From contig OV277857.1 in NCBI GenBank assembly GCA_922989275.2, positions 82,143,321 through 82,207,320 of the forward strand: a stretch of DNA of 64,000 nucleotides, given 5' to 3'. Shown one piece after another: positions 10,139 through 20,173 of the stretch (position 1 is its first letter; each line of letters begins with the position of its first letter). This DNA comes from Gari tellinella. Lineage: Eukaryota; Mollusca; Bivalvia; Cardiida; Psammobiidae. The notes under the pieces were generated by a model, which ran no database searches, had not been told where the DNA came from, and saw only the letters and a program-made list of their open reading frames with translations. The position numbers and the translations under genes were made by a program.

Positions 10139-10500
10139 TACAGTGCTCCCTCTCTACAACGACCCTCCCAACAACCACTCCCTCCTTACAATGACCCTAG
10201 TAGCAGTTCCCTGAACAGGACAGTTATGTCTAACATTTTAAAGTTGCAATATCGTCTGCTTAAAATTGTCGTCTGCTGTGTTTATCAAAGTAACATAATG
10301 GACATTTTGACAGAAAAAAACTTAATGAGGAGTGACAAACAGCTTGAAATCCAGATCAGACGCCGCGTTACGCGGCGTCTGATCTGGATTCAAGCTGTTT
10401 GCAAATGTAAGCAAATTTCCCTCCCTATAACGACTTCCTCCGAACAATGCACACAAATTATGTCTCCCAATGGGTATCGTTCTAGAGAGGGAATGCTGTA
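10139..10500. mobile_element. Family H element, copy 1
   Basis: Ends TACAGTGCTCCCTCTCTAC and TCTAGAGAGGGAATGCTGTA, inverted and TA-bounded. The central palindrome (10335-10405) has GATCAGACGCCGCG and CGCGGCGTCTGATC, the same type of core as families D and E. Second copy at 63524-63876. Confidence 0.7.
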
Positions 10501-10657
10501 CATTAATTTTGCAAAAAGTTTGAATCCAAATCAGACACAGAGTAATATGATGACTGATAAAGATCCAAACTGTCTGATACTCATGTCAAAATTTCTTTAA
10601 TCAAAATGCTTTAAATCATTTTTTTTAAATAAAAGCAAACAAAGCATAACCAGGAGG

Positions 10658-10849
10658 TTAACTAATTACCCCAAAGCCTGTTTCTACTTTTGAAAACAGG
10701 TGACCACTCAAGGTAGGTTGAAAGTAACACAGCATGCAACTTAAGGCACATTTTGCTTTACTTTCAGCTACTAACTGCTAGGATATAGGAAATATTTCTT
10801 AGGTGACAGTATGAAATGGAACTATTTTCTTTAGTTAAAGAATAATTAA
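10658..10849 (-). mobile_element. Family A MITE, diverged
   Basis: S-core-L order, with TTAACTAATTACCCCAAAGC at the left. Abuts the next A copy through a shared TTAA. Confidence 0.65.
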
Positions 10850-11134
10850 CCCTTTACCCCATAGCCTGTTTCTAGTTTTTAAAATAGGTGATTACTTAAA
10901 GCAGGTTGAAATTAAAGCAGAATGCGCCTTATGGCGCATTATGCTTTACTTTCAACCTGCTTTAAGCTACCACCTGCTAGAATAAGGAAAGTATTTAATA
11001 TGACACATATTCAATATGGTATATATTGGAACTATTTTCTTCAGCGAATGAATAAAATGCATGTGCTAAAAGACGCTTCTATAAGGGAAAGGGTTAAAGA
11101 CATAAAAAGGCCTATTTATGGAGTAACGGGTTAA
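10846..11134 (-). mobile_element. Family A MITE, complete
   Basis: S-core-L, left TTAACCCTTTACCCCATAGC and right GGAGTAACGGGTTAA. The core centre is GCGCCTTATGGCGC. Confidence 0.75.
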
Positions 11135-11481
11135 TGTTATTTCCTTGTTCTTTTAAAGGTATTCCAATGGGATGTTTTGGCTGCAGGCTCATTTGTTACC
11201 ATGCCCCATCAACAAAGTGCATGCTGTTACACATTCCCCTAAACAGATTCATCAAACTGAAATCGTATTAGTGAACCAATGAAATCCACTGAGAGTCTGG
11301 AAACTCTCATACAAAACGTGAGATCTTGTGAGGTCTTGTTAGTTAGTGACACCATGATTGTGCAAACATACACGGTACCGTTTCAGAAAACTTTCGGGCA
11401 GAAATTAATCCCCATTCACCTCTCTGAAAAGCATGCATTTTCTCCCATATTCTGTGAGAACTTTCTATATCAAAATTCTTT
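11135..11481. other. Unassigned, unique-looking sequence
   Basis: No repeat family found and no convincing exon on either strand. A short direct repeat, GAGATCTTGTGAGGTCTTGT, is present near 11320. Confidence 0.4.
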
Positions 11482-11732
11482 TTAACCCATTACCCCATAG
11501 CCTTTTTCTAGTTTAGAAGACAGGTGACCACTTAAAGTAGGTTGAAAGTAAAGCAGAATGTGCCTTAAGGCACATTCTGCTTTACTTTCAACCTCCTTTA
11601 AGCTACCATCTGCTTGGGAAAAGGAAATATGTATTATATTGCACATTCATTACTGTATAAAACAGAATATTTTATTCAGTGGAGATATAAATGAAAGGCG
11701 TAAAAAGGCGTATTTATAGGGTAATGTGTTAA
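11482..11732 (-). mobile_element. Family A MITE, complete
   Basis: S-core-L with TTAA ends. The core centre GTGCCTTAAGGCAC is perfect and differs from GCGCCTTAAGGCGC by complementary changes on both arms. Confidence 0.8.
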
Positions 11733-12289
11733 ATGTTTAAAGAACAGCTATTTTTCACTCTTTCCTTTAAAGTTAAATGAGACATTTAAAATGTTTTATA
11801 TACCCTGAGGGGTGGCTGCTTAGAAGAGGCTGAACGCAAAGCAGAAAGTTCAAAGGAACTTTTTAGAAACTCTTTGCTTTACTTTCATTTAATTCCAAAA
11901 CAATCTGTCATTATCACTTAAACATCTGTCTAAAACAGTCTGCCATTTTTGCCCTATACAAGGCTTGGGACATCATTGTCCTATACTGTATCTGTATCTA
12001 TACCTAGTAGAATCCTATAAAGGCTTTTTACAGCATGAGCCCCAACACCTGTTTGTTTATAAAAATCCGTATTTTTGCAAACTTTCAGCAATTTTCTTAT
12101 CCTATAAAAGTCCTGGCATAAGATATTTTGGTTAATATATGCATGTGTTTAATTTTGGCCACAGGTTAAATTGTCTATTTGTCTGCTGTGGAAACGGTAG
12201 CACAGATTGTACTGCCTGATGAATGAGCCATAGAAAACTAGGACTCCATATAAAAGTACATAAACCTCCCTTATGCCTCTATCAATACA
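11733..12289. other. Mostly unassigned; one decayed core
   Basis: 11820-11895 is a decayed I/A core (GCAGAAAGTTCAAAGGAACT). The rest has no recognised family and no supported exon. Confidence 0.4.
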
Positions 12290-12415
12290 TATGTTGTCAT
12301 ACTCAATAGAATTGTCACAAAGTGACAATTCTACTGAGTACTCAGTAGTCACATCATAGCGTTTAGTTGACGCTTAAGGATTTCAGCTTTAGAAAAACTC
12401 CCCTAGTCTGGAGCT
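12290..12415. repeat. Family L remnant
   Basis: Palindrome TAGAATTGTCACAAAGTGAC then AATTCTACTGAGTA, and a right part with CTAGTCTGGAGCTC, as in L elements. Confidence 0.4.
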
Positions 12416-12473
12416 CAGGAAAACATTTTAAAAATTTATGCTTTAATTTTAGCCTGCTTCAATCAGCCACCTG

Positions 12474-12739
12474 TCATAACTGGGCAATTCCTATTACCAG
12501 TAATTCTAGTCCATTTTTACAAAGAATTTCCTTACCATCTATGGCTGGTGGATATAGAACAAAGGTCTCTGGTCCCGGATCTCTAATCCATGACAAGTAG
12601 TAGATACAGGACTCCATGAGGGTCACCTGAAGACAGAGGGAGTCTGAGGCTCCGCTGTGGTACATGCGGAACCCCTCATTCTGGAACAGCATGTACAGAG
12701 CCTTGTACCAGCTATACAGGAAGTCATCATCAACCTTGT
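12474..12739 (-). CDS. METTL24: METTL24-like methyltransferase, exon 3 (last)
   Basis: Acceptor TTTATTTTTCAG at 12740-12741; the exon's first two bases complete a codon (D) begun in exon 2. It encodes KVDDDFLYSWYKALYMLF, then FRMYHSG and CIYYLSWIRDPG. This matches the C-terminal block of METTL24 proteins (FWYSLLKELE, DFRLFHS, CYTLSWVN in the human protein, from memory). The frame runs 33 residues past the family's usual end to a TGA at 12474-12476. A good donor (GATG/GTAAGG near 12534) lies before that stop, so the tail may instead be spliced to another exon. Confidence 0.85.
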
Positions 12740-12867
12740 CTGAAAAATAAACAGTGTGCATGTTAAAGCCATTGCTTTGGAAATAAACCCTTTACTCCAT
12801 AGATAAATATTTTTATGCCTTTAATTCAATTTAATTATGCTAGAACAGACTTTAACGCAAAACCTTA

Positions 12868-13068
12868 AAGTTGACCCTAGAGGTCAAGGTCAAAGGTCAA
12901 GGCCACCAATTGATGTGCATCGTGGTCTACTCATTGAGGCGCATCAGCATATGAAGTTTGGTGACCATAGGTGCAATCGTATGCTCAGTTTATGAAATCA
13001 AGCCCGGATGCCGACGCCGGGGGTATAGCATAAGCCCCCCTCACTTCGTGGAGGTGAGCTATAAAAAA
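12868..13068. mobile_element. Pearl-like (B) remnant, hairpin end
   Basis: AGAGGTCAAGGTCAAAGGTC then a terminal hairpin with CCCCCCTCACTTCGTGGAGG and GGTGAGCTATAAAA. Only the end of the element survives. It lies in intron 2 of the METTL24-like gene. Confidence 0.5.
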
Positions 13069-13189
13069 TTTAGGAACAACACACATGTTCTTCATTTTCC
13101 CTTTTCAGCACAAATTTATGGCCCTAAAGGAAAATTGTTTATAAACTATATCTTACTTCTGTAACCAATGTTTTCTTATAAAGAAACAT

Positions 13190-13335
13190 ACCCGCTTCAA
13201 CCAGGGATCCAATCAGGGTCGCCAGGTTCGCAGCCATGCCCCCCTACCACATTGCCATAAAAGCGTGTTTGTACAGCATCATCAGCATGGCTGTACAAGT
13301 GATGATAAACCTACACCCTGTAACATACTCCCCCA
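13190..13335 (-). repeat. tRNA-like SINE fragment, copy 1
   Basis: On the minus strand, a TGGTAGGG-like A box and degraded B box (GACCCTGATTGGATCCC) precede GGGTATG. It shares GTACAAGTGATGATAAACC with copy 2. Confidence 0.4.
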
Positions 13336-13464
13336 CAAAGTTGATATTCAGACAAATTTCTATATCCCTAATTGGGTATGAGAACGACTTGGGGTCAAAC
13401 TCGGAGCATACATGCATACAGTCACAGAAACCATGCTGGGCGCCAAATGTAACCGGGTGTTCTT

Positions 13465-13718
13465 TTAACTTTTTCCTCCCTGAAACTTTACATGGACAAT
13501 TCCAGTTTCGGTTTTAGTCTATAGTCTATTTTTGGCTTTAAAGGGTTTTTTTTGGTCCATTTTTAGCATTATGACAAACAATGAAGACCCTGATCAGAGG
13601 GCTCCTTTCAGAGCCCTCTGATCTGGGTCTTCACTGCTTGCACAGGACAAATGTACTATTCACATGTACACTGTTTGAAAAGGACACCTATATGCTGGAC
13701 TAGGGTTCAAAGGGTTAA
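13465..13718 (-). mobile_element. Family G TTAA MITE
   Basis: Left TTAACTTTTTCCTCCCTG, right TAGGGTTCAAAGGGTTAA. The core GACCCTGATCAGAGGGCTCC faces its inverse. It separates two tRNA-like SINE copies. Confidence 0.75.
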
Positions 13719-13724
13719 AGAAAT

Positions 13725-13855
13725 ATACCCGATTTGGGATAGAACCCGGGTCACCAGGTTTGGAGTCATGCACTCTACCACCATCCACGTCACCATAATA
13801 GCCATACAAGTAATGATAAATCTATACAATGTGACATACTTCCCCAGCAAGTTGA
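13725..13855 (-). repeat. tRNA-like SINE fragment, copy 2
   Basis: Minus strand: GTGGTAGAGTGCATGACTCC as A-box region and CCCGGGTTCTATCCC as B-box region. Shares its flank with copy 1 at 13190-13335. Confidence 0.45.
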
Positions 13856-13979
13856 AATTACTTCATCTTCAATCTTACTTTCTTTTGAAAGCACTTTATT
13901 TTATTTTTATATTCAGCTTGGGCTAAAGACCTAATTTTGGGACTTATTCTAAAATACTGAAACAATTAGGGTGGCCATG

Positions 13980-14300
13980 TAACCCATATACCATAAATAC
14001 ACCTTTAATTTATTTTATCAACTGAAAAAAATAGATCCAATTTATACAGTCATTAAAATATACACCATAAGAGATATTTATATATCCTAGCAGATGGTAG
14101 CTTAAAGCAGGTTGAAAGTAAAGCAGAATGCGCCTAAGGCTTTACTTTCAGCCTGCTCAAAGGTACTATCTACTAGGATATAATACATATATCTAATGGT
14201 ATATATTCATGGCTATATAAATTGAAATTTTTTCTTCAATGGAGGAATAAATTAGAGGCGTATTTGAGTAAACATGAGCATTTATAGGGTAATGGGTTAA
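13980..14300. mobile_element. Family A variant with two long arms (L-core-L)
   Basis: Both halves carry the long arm: CTTTAATTTATTTTATCAAC on the left, GGAGGAATAAATTAGAGG on the right. Standard copies have one L and one S arm, so this is an arm recombinant or foldback duplicate. Right TTAA (14297-14300) is shared with the next element. Confidence 0.7.
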
Positions 14301-14547
14301 CTCTTTGAACCCTAGTCCTGCCTATAGGCGTCCTTTTCAAACAGTGTACATGTGAATAGTACACTTGTCCTGTGCAAACAGTGAAGACCCAGATCAGAGG
14401 GCTCCGAAAGGAGCCCTCTGATCAGGGTCTTCACTGTTTGTCATAATGCCAAAAATGGACCAAAACAACCCTTAAAAGCCATAAATGGACTAGACTTAAA
14501 TCGAAACTGGAATTGTCCATTTAAAGTTTCAGGGAGGAAAGAGTTAA
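14297..14547 (+). mobile_element. Family G TTAA MITE
   Basis: Left TTAACTCTTTGAACCCTAG, right GGGAGGAAAGAGTTAA. The core is GACCCAGATCAGAGGGCTCC and its inverse. Confidence 0.8.
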
Positions 14548-14578
14548 AGGGGACCATGCACTCACCAAACCCACTTAC

Positions 14579-14925
14579 CTATATAAAGTGCAAGGTGGAG
14601 CTGCCTGACTTTTGACAATATGCGATCCTTGACTAGGTAATACAGAAGTTCATGAGAATGCCCTCTATCCGCTAGCATTTCTATCTTCAGAATATCTACA
14701 ACTTGATGTTTCAGTGTCTCAAACACACTATTCAATGTCTGTGTGCTGTATGAATTTCTCCCATAATCCGAAGGGTCATTTGGCACAATGGTCGTCTTGA
14801 CAATTCGTGTTTTATTACGAGTTGATTGGATGAAGTCTGTTGACAATGGTTCATGATGGAAAACATATACAGAATAGGAGTAATTTAATGCTAAAATCCT
14901 CTCTAACGGGTATTCTGTTGTAGGG
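14579..14925 (-). CDS. METTL24: METTL24-like methyltransferase, exon 2
   Basis: Minus strand, from the acceptor CTATTTTTCTTTCAG to the donor ATATAG/GTAAGT; 347 bases, entering with one base to complete a glycine codon and leaving one base over. It encodes the catalytic-fold middle of the protein: EYPLERILALNYSYSVYVFH (strand with the position of GCEVHRFDPS in human METTL24), then the conserved LKHQVVDILKIE, then LHLALYI. Two sequons (NYS, NKT) suggest a luminal location. The stretch after VDILK, usually an acidic D-x-E-(G/S)-x-E-W segment, reads KIEMLADRGHSHELL, a departure from the family pattern. Confidence 0.85.
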
Positions 14926-14945
14926 CTGAAAGAAAAATAGATATA

Positions 14946-15233
14946 CAGTAAAACCTCTCTATTACGACCACCAAATAATGTTAATTATTGGGGTGTTTAC
15001 GATCAGTGACCGCTTAAAGGAAGGTGACAGTGAAACAGAAAGCTCCTTTAGGAGCTTTCTGTTTCACTGTCACCTTGCTATAAGCTGCCACCTGTCTATT
15101 ATACAATCAATTAACCTTCGTTTTAGTGGTCGTAATAGCGAGGTTTCACTGTCACCTTGCTATAAGCTGCCACCTGTCTATTATACAATCAATTAACCTT
15201 CGTTTTAGTGGTCGTAATAGCCAGGTTTTACTG
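14946..15233. mobile_element. Family I element with duplicated right arm
   Basis: Left CAGTAAAACCTCTCTATTAC after TA, right ATAGCCAGGTTTTACTG before TA. The core is CAGTGAAACAGAAAGCTCC and inverse. The right arm, from TCACCTTGCTATAAGCTGCC, is present twice in tandem (about 82 bp; 15070-15151 and 15152-15233). It lies 20 bases upstream of METTL24 exon 2. Confidence 0.75.
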
Positions 15234-15431
15234 TATACATGAAAGTCCCACATTTACATATCATAGCAAGGACACTACTGTAAAACCAGCCATCACAATC
15301 ACTAAACAAAGGGTTTGCGTTTGGTGTTTAACACTTCCCTCCACCCCGTCCCCCTAGCTTGTTTTCAGTATTGAAGACAGATGGTTGCTTATAGCTAACT
15401 GAAAGTAAAGCAGAAAGCTGCAGAATGCTCC

Positions 15432-15673
15432 TTAATCCTGTACCCCATAGCCTGTTTCTAGTTTTGAAGAAAGGTGACCAAAAGCAGGCTGAAAGTAAAG
15501 CAGAATGTGCCTTAAGGCGCATTCTGCTTTATTTTCAGCCTACTTTAAACTACCATTTGCTAGTATATACTATAAAGGAAATATTTCTTGTGTATATCCA
15601 TGACTGTATCAAGATGAACTATTTTTTCAAGTGGAGAAATGAATTAGAAGATGTTACTGGTGTAGTAGGTTAA
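15432..15673 (-). mobile_element. Family A MITE
   Basis: S-core-L, left TTAATCCTGTACCCCATAGC, right GTAGTAGGTTAA. A fragment with TTTTCAGTATTGAAGACAG precedes it at about 15360-15430. Confidence 0.7.
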
Positions 15674-15774
15674 GGACTGATTATCTCAATGACCCCTGAA
15701 GGTTCAAATAGACAATCTCCATTTTTAACTATTCTGGGTTGTTTTAGAAAAATTAAGGGGCTGGATGGATGTTT

Positions 15775-15855
15775 ATAACTGAAAGTAAAGAAGAAATCTT
15801 CCCAAGGGGCTTTCTGCATTTCACTCAGCCTGCTTCAAGCAGCGCCCTGTCAGGA
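15775..15855. repeat. Decayed palindromic core
   Basis: ACTGAAAGTAAAGAAGAAAT against TTTCTGCATTTCACTCAGCC and GCTTCAAGCAG; A/I type core without ends. Confidence 0.4.
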
Positions 15856-15927
15856 TGTAAGATTCCTATGGCTCTTTATCAGCCCATGGTAGAAACATGA
15901 AAAGCAATACATTGGAGATAGGTGACT

Positions 15928-16172
15928 CATTACTGTATCCCCATAGCCTATTTCTAGTTTTGAAGACAGGTGGACACTTAAAGCAGGTTGAATGTAAAGC
16001 AGAATGTACCTTGTTCTGCTTTACTCTGAGCCTGATTTAAGCTACTATCTGTAAGATATAGAAAATATTTCTTATAGTGAATATTCATGACTGCATAAAA
16101 TGGAACTATTTTCTTCAGTGGAGGAATAAATTAGAATTAGTCATAGAAATGCGTATCTATTGAGTAAAGGGG
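15928..16172 (-). mobile_element. Family A MITE, decayed ends
   Basis: S-core-L layout. The core is shortened (GCAGAATGTACCTTGTTCTGC). 16173-16486 after it is unassigned. Confidence 0.6.
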
Positions 16173-16486
16173 TATAAATGCACTGAAAAAGGGTCTGACT
16201 ATCAATAAAAGGATTTACACAAATTTGCCATTACTGCTTAGTGCTAGACGGCTCAGTAAGGCCTTGTCAAAGCTGTGAGATCCGTCAGTCTCCTGAATAA
16301 GCAGCTTATAACTGGCAAGTCAGGAGAAACAAACAACTTCCAGCTATATCTGGACACAATTGTTCCCTGTACCAATGTAAGGCTGGATTAATTTATAGCT
16401 CAAGAACAGAAGACTACTTTGATGACTAAAATGCTTGTGTTTCCACTAAACACTATGTTGTGACAAGTCATACCTGTATCTAAGTG

Positions 16487-16612
16487 CAGGGCTCCAGATA
16501 AGGATGTATAAACTACTTATTTCCAACTTCAACTCCTTTATGTTTTCACAAAACCCTTTGCTTTGACATGGAGATTTTCGTATTTGAAATACTCTCCTTA
16601 TCTGGAGCTCTG
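16487..16612. mobile_element. Family L element, short copy
   Basis: Ends CAGGGCTCCAGATAAGGA and TCCTTATCTGGAGCTCTG; 126 bp, hAT-like inverted ends, no coding capacity. Confidence 0.65.
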
Positions 16613-16671
16613 CTAAGAGACAGTTCTAAAGAGCTGTCACAACATTTGGTGAAGACATGAACTTGGAAATA

Positions 16672-16873
16672 CAGTAAAACCTCTCTATTTCAACCACTAA
16701 ATTAAGGTAATAAACAGGTGTTTATGACAGGTGACTGCTTAAAGCAAGGTGACAGTAAAACAGAAAGCTCCTATAGGAGCTTTCTGTTTTACTGTCACGT
16801 TGCTTTAAGCTGTAACCTGTATTTTATATAATCAAATAGCCTTCTTTTAGTGTCTGTAAAAGAGAGGTTTTAC
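16672..16873. mobile_element. Family I element, complete
   Basis: Ends CAGTAAAACCTCTCTATTTC and AGAGAGGTTTTACTG in TA. The core is TAAAGCAAGGTGACAGTAAA with inverse. A clean reference copy for the family, in intron 1 of the METTL24-like gene. 16874-17124 is unassigned. Confidence 0.8.
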
Positions 16874-17124
16874 TGTATTAGGATCCGTAAATTCCCAGTT
16901 ATCTCAGCCAGATATTTCCTAAATGCTTTGGCCGAAAGGTTGCTACAATGGAGAAAACATTACATGTATTTCCCTTTTAAACTATTAACTTCATAAGTAC
17001 ACATTTTATGCCTTAAAAGTCTTTCCTCCAACCTATTTGCCAATCTGGTGCAAATGATTTTTCAGCAATTTCATAAACATACAAATTCCTACACTTCTTT
17101 GCATTGCGTTAGTTTTAGTTTTGT

Positions 17125-17819
17125 TTTACCCATTACCTCATGGATACACCTTTAATTATTTCCTTCACTAAGAAAATAGAAGACTAGTTCCATTTTATGC
17201 AGACATGAATAAGTACCATATGAAATAGTTCCTACATCCTAGCAGATGGTAGCTTAAGGCAGGGTGAAAATAAAGCAGAATGCACCTTAAGACAAATTCT
17301 TCATAACTTTCAGCCTGCTTTAAGCAGGGTTTTTCTTAGACGGTCCAATTGGGAATGACTCAGGTTCCAAGCTAATTGGGGAAAATTGCATCATTTTTAG
17401 TCAAATTGGGAAAAATGTGCACCATTTTTAGTCAAATTGGGAATCTTGCATGTTAATATATAAATTTCAAACTGAATTTGACTGCTAGCAATAAATTGTC
17501 CAATTATACCCTTGTAAGGGTATGACTTTTCAACTGGCATTGGCAGGGTTTGCTTTAAAGCTGCTTAAAACAAACTCTGCTCGATCTTAATTCTTCGAAT
17601 TGGGAATTTTATTACCAAAGATTGGGAAAAATGGTCAGTTTTGGCAATTGGGAATGACTCCATTTATGGGTACCAGTTATATTTATAAGGAGGAAAAACA
17701 CTGTTAAGTGACCAGCTGTTAGGATAAAGAAAATACTACTTATGGTGCACATTCTTTACTGCTTAAATTTGAACTATGGCCTTCAGTGGAGGAATTGATA
17801 ATCTAGAGTAAAGGGTTAA
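17125..17819. mobile_element. Family A (L-core-L) split by element U
   Basis: The left half (17125-17324) and right half (17704-17819) both carry the long arm. Interrupted at a TTAAG. Right end AAAGGGTTAA. Confidence 0.65.
17325..17703. mobile_element. Element U (CAGGGTTTTTCTTAG ends) inside A
   Basis: Ends CAGGGTTTTTCTTAGA and GGAGGAAAAACACTG are inverted, with TTAAG on both flanks. The interior has several copies of AATTGGGAA. A related, incomplete copy in the other orientation is at about 22575-22690. Confidence 0.6.
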
Positions 17820-17911
17820 AGGCATGTAGGAGCTTTCTGCTTTACCTAATACCTTGCTTTAAGCTGCCATCTGTATTCAAAACCATCACTGATTATTCAT
17901 TTGAGACTTCT

Positions 17912-18028
17912 CCAAAATATAAGATTCAAGGTTTTGGTGGTTCCTTAGAGCAAGATGAAAGTAGAGCTAAAAGCTCACATGGAGCTAAATTATGCTTAAC
18001 CTTCATTTTGCTTTAAAACACCACAGGT
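17912..18028. repeat. Decayed I-type core
   Basis: GGTGGTTCCTTAGAGCAAGA runs into AGCTAAAAGCTC and back through TTCATTTTGCTTTAAAACACC. No ends recognised. Confidence 0.4.
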
Positions 18029-18081
18029 CTGTCAATAAACTGAATCTGATTTACTGTTCATAAGATCTATATAATTGCCAT

Positions 18082-18330
18082 TTAACCCTTTCCTTCATAG
18101 AAGTGCCTTTTTACACATTTGATTTTTACCATCACTGAAGAAAATAGTTCCAATTAACAGTCATACATATGTACCAAAGTACTATTTTCTATTTCCTAAC
18201 AGATGGTAGCTTAAAGCTGGCTGAAAGTAAAGCAGAATGTGCCTTATGGCACATTCTGCTTTACTTTCAACCTGCTTTAAGTGATCACCTGTCTTCAAAA
18301 CTAGAAACACTCTATGGAGTAAAGGGTTAA
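18082..18330 (+). mobile_element. Family A MITE, complete
   Basis: L-core-S; TTAACCCTTTCCTTCATAG at left and GGAGTAAAGGGTTAA at right. The core centre is GTGCCTTATGGCAC. Confidence 0.8.
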
Positions 18331-18360
18331 ATACTCTACTATAAAGATGATATTAACTTA

Positions 18361-18612
18361 TTGACCCCTGGACCTTCAAATGAACAAGTCAATTTTCCAA
18401 TTAAGTCTAGTCCATTTTTCAATATTAACAGTAATTTTTTAGAATCTATTGCAAAATGGCAAACACTGCAGACCCTGATCAGAGGGTTCCTGTAAGAGCC
18501 CTCTGATCTAGGTCTAGTCTACACTGTTTGCATAATACATGCATAGCATTCACAGTATACACTTTGTAAAGGATGCATAATTATATTCATCACTTGATTT
18601 CAATGGGTTATA
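18361..18612 (-). mobile_element. Family G MITE, decayed ends
   Basis: The core GACCCTGATCAGAGGGTTCC faces AGAGCCCTCTGATC; the remainder matches G arms. It ends 11-14 bases after the METTL24-like exon 1 donor (minus strand). Confidence 0.6.
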
Positions 18613-18625
18613 GAGAAATACTCAC

Positions 18626-18987
18626 CCCACAGAATACATAATCCTCGGGCCGCCCAGAACAAGATTCAGCCCTCCAGCCTTCTCTATACATATTGGCCAT
18701 TGTGAGGTATTTAGTCCTTGTATAGTAGCATTACACTGATAGTGATACAATGTTATAAACCGTAATAGTCGCTTCGCCTCACTACGGGCATCAGACAGCA
18801 CCTGAAGGGGACTGTACGCCTCGTTAAAATATGTCACATGTAGAAAGGCAAACACTATCGCTGCCGCAAAAATGCCGTACAGCACGGTCTTCTTCTTCTT
18901 TCCTGCTGTCTTGATCATCTTCGTGCAGTAGAAGCTCAGCAACATTCGGGCATTCTCTTTTCTAAACAATGTATCCCAATCTTGCAT
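18626..18987 (-). CDS. METTL24: METTL24-like methyltransferase, exon 1
   Basis: First coding exon of a 324-residue protein (exons 362, 347 and 266 bases; phases 2 and 1 agree at both junctions). The start is the ATG at 18987; an in-frame stop lies 45 bases upstream, and a second ATG 15 codons in is a possible alternative. Residues 30-33 (KKKK) precede a hydrophobic segment near 34-54 (TVLYGIFAAAIVFAFLHVTY), so a type II membrane anchor with a luminal catalytic part is inferred. Sequons NAT and NTS follow. RFITLYHYQCNATIQGLN and QWPICIEK, then LGGPRIMYSVG, correspond to the human METTL24 region with RFLRYIS, WSVCLDD and LYSLG (from memory). METTL24 proteins are predicted methyltransferases of unknown substrate. 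The donor is GTGAGT at 18625. Confidence 0.85.
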
Positions 18988-19165
18988 ATATTCCTTAAAT
19001 GTCAGTGAGCGTAATTTTGTAAATATTGATCAGCTGGAGTTGTGTAACTGGGACAAAACACATGGCATCTCCACACACCACTGTCTGGGAGCTGCGAATA
19101 AGAATAAAACCTGTATTAAACAACCATTCAATCACATGCCCATATCTATCTCTTATACAGACCGC

Positions 19166-19255
19166 TGCTAAATGCAGGATAGTAATAATGCAGAAAGCTC
19201 CTGCAAGGAGCTTTCTGCATTATTTATTACTAATCCTGCATTTACCAGTCATCGA
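19166..19255. repeat. Palindromic core upstream of METTL24-like start
   Basis: AAATGCAGGATAGTAATAAT then GCAGAAAGCTCC and the inverse through ATTACTAATCCTGCATTT. It lies about 180 bases upstream of the first ATG. Its stem is long (about 38 bp). Confidence 0.5.
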
Positions 19256-19518
19256 TCGATTTCTAATATACGCATCCTCAAAGAATGGTCAGTAAATACA
19301 AGTTCTACAGTACGATTCCACACACCACTTTGTCCATTCACTGTGTGGATATCCAAGGGGGAAAAGTCTCACAAAAGTCTTGCTCTCCAAAATCAATACT
19401 CTAAATGATTACAATTTCTCACTGCCTTGGCTCCCAGCATACAAGAGGAGTTGACTTTAGTGCCAGCGGCAAATTGTCTGTAATACTAGAAACATTATCT
19501 GTCTCAACATCATACATC

Positions 19519-19645
19519 TGGGTGCAAGGTTATAAAGCTTTTCAGTTGAGTCTGGAGTAGTTCTCAAGCATTTGATTGGTCAGATTTCAAATGCTTTGAA
19601 ACACACTCAGACTCAGCTCAAACGCTTTATAACCTTGGACCCAGG
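19519..19645. mobile_element. Family M foldback element, copy 1
   Basis: Left GGGTGCAAGGTTATAAAGC, right GCTTTATAACCTTGGACCC; the arms continue inward with TTGAGTCTGGAG and CTCAGACTCAGCTCAA. Second copy at 54239-54394. Confidence 0.7.
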
Positions 19646-19693
19646 GCTCCAGATAACAGGGAGTCAACAAAAACATGTCAATAATTTCCTTCT

Positions 19694-20173
19694 TTAACCC
19701 ATTACCCAATAAGAATGCCTTTCTACACCTTTGATTTATTCCTACACTGAAGAAAATAGCTAAGCTTTATACAGTCATGAATATGCACCAAAAGAAATAT
19801 TTCCATATCCAAGCAGATGGTAGCTTAAAGAAGGGTGAAAATAAAGAAGAATGCTCCTAATGACACATTCTGCTTTATTTTCAACCTGCTTAACCCATTA
19901 CCCCATAGCCTATTTCTAGTATTGAAGATAGTAGACCACTTAAAGCAAGTTGAAAGTAAAGCAGAATATGCTTTAAGGCACATTCTGCTTTACTTTCAGC
20001 TTGCTTTAAGCTACCATCAACTAGAAAATAGAAAATATTTCTATCATAAATATTCAATTTGGAACTATTTTCTTATATGGAGAAATAATTTAGAGGCGTA
20101 AAAAGGCATATTAATGGGGTAATGGGTTAAAATGGTCATCTGTCCTCAACACTAGGAAGAAGCTCTGGGTTAA
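19694..20173 (+). mobile_element. Family A MITE with another A inside
   Basis: Outer copy: L arm and core 19694-19893, S arm 20127-20173 (AATGGTCATCTGTCCTC). The inner copy interrupts the TTAA of CCTGCTTTAAGTGG, a site present in every standard A core. Confidence 0.75.
19890..20130 (-). mobile_element. Family A MITE inserted into A
   Basis: S-core-L with TTAACCCATTACCCCATAGC and GGGGTAATGGGTTAA. TTAA on both flanks is the duplicated internal target of the outer copy. Confidence 0.85.
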
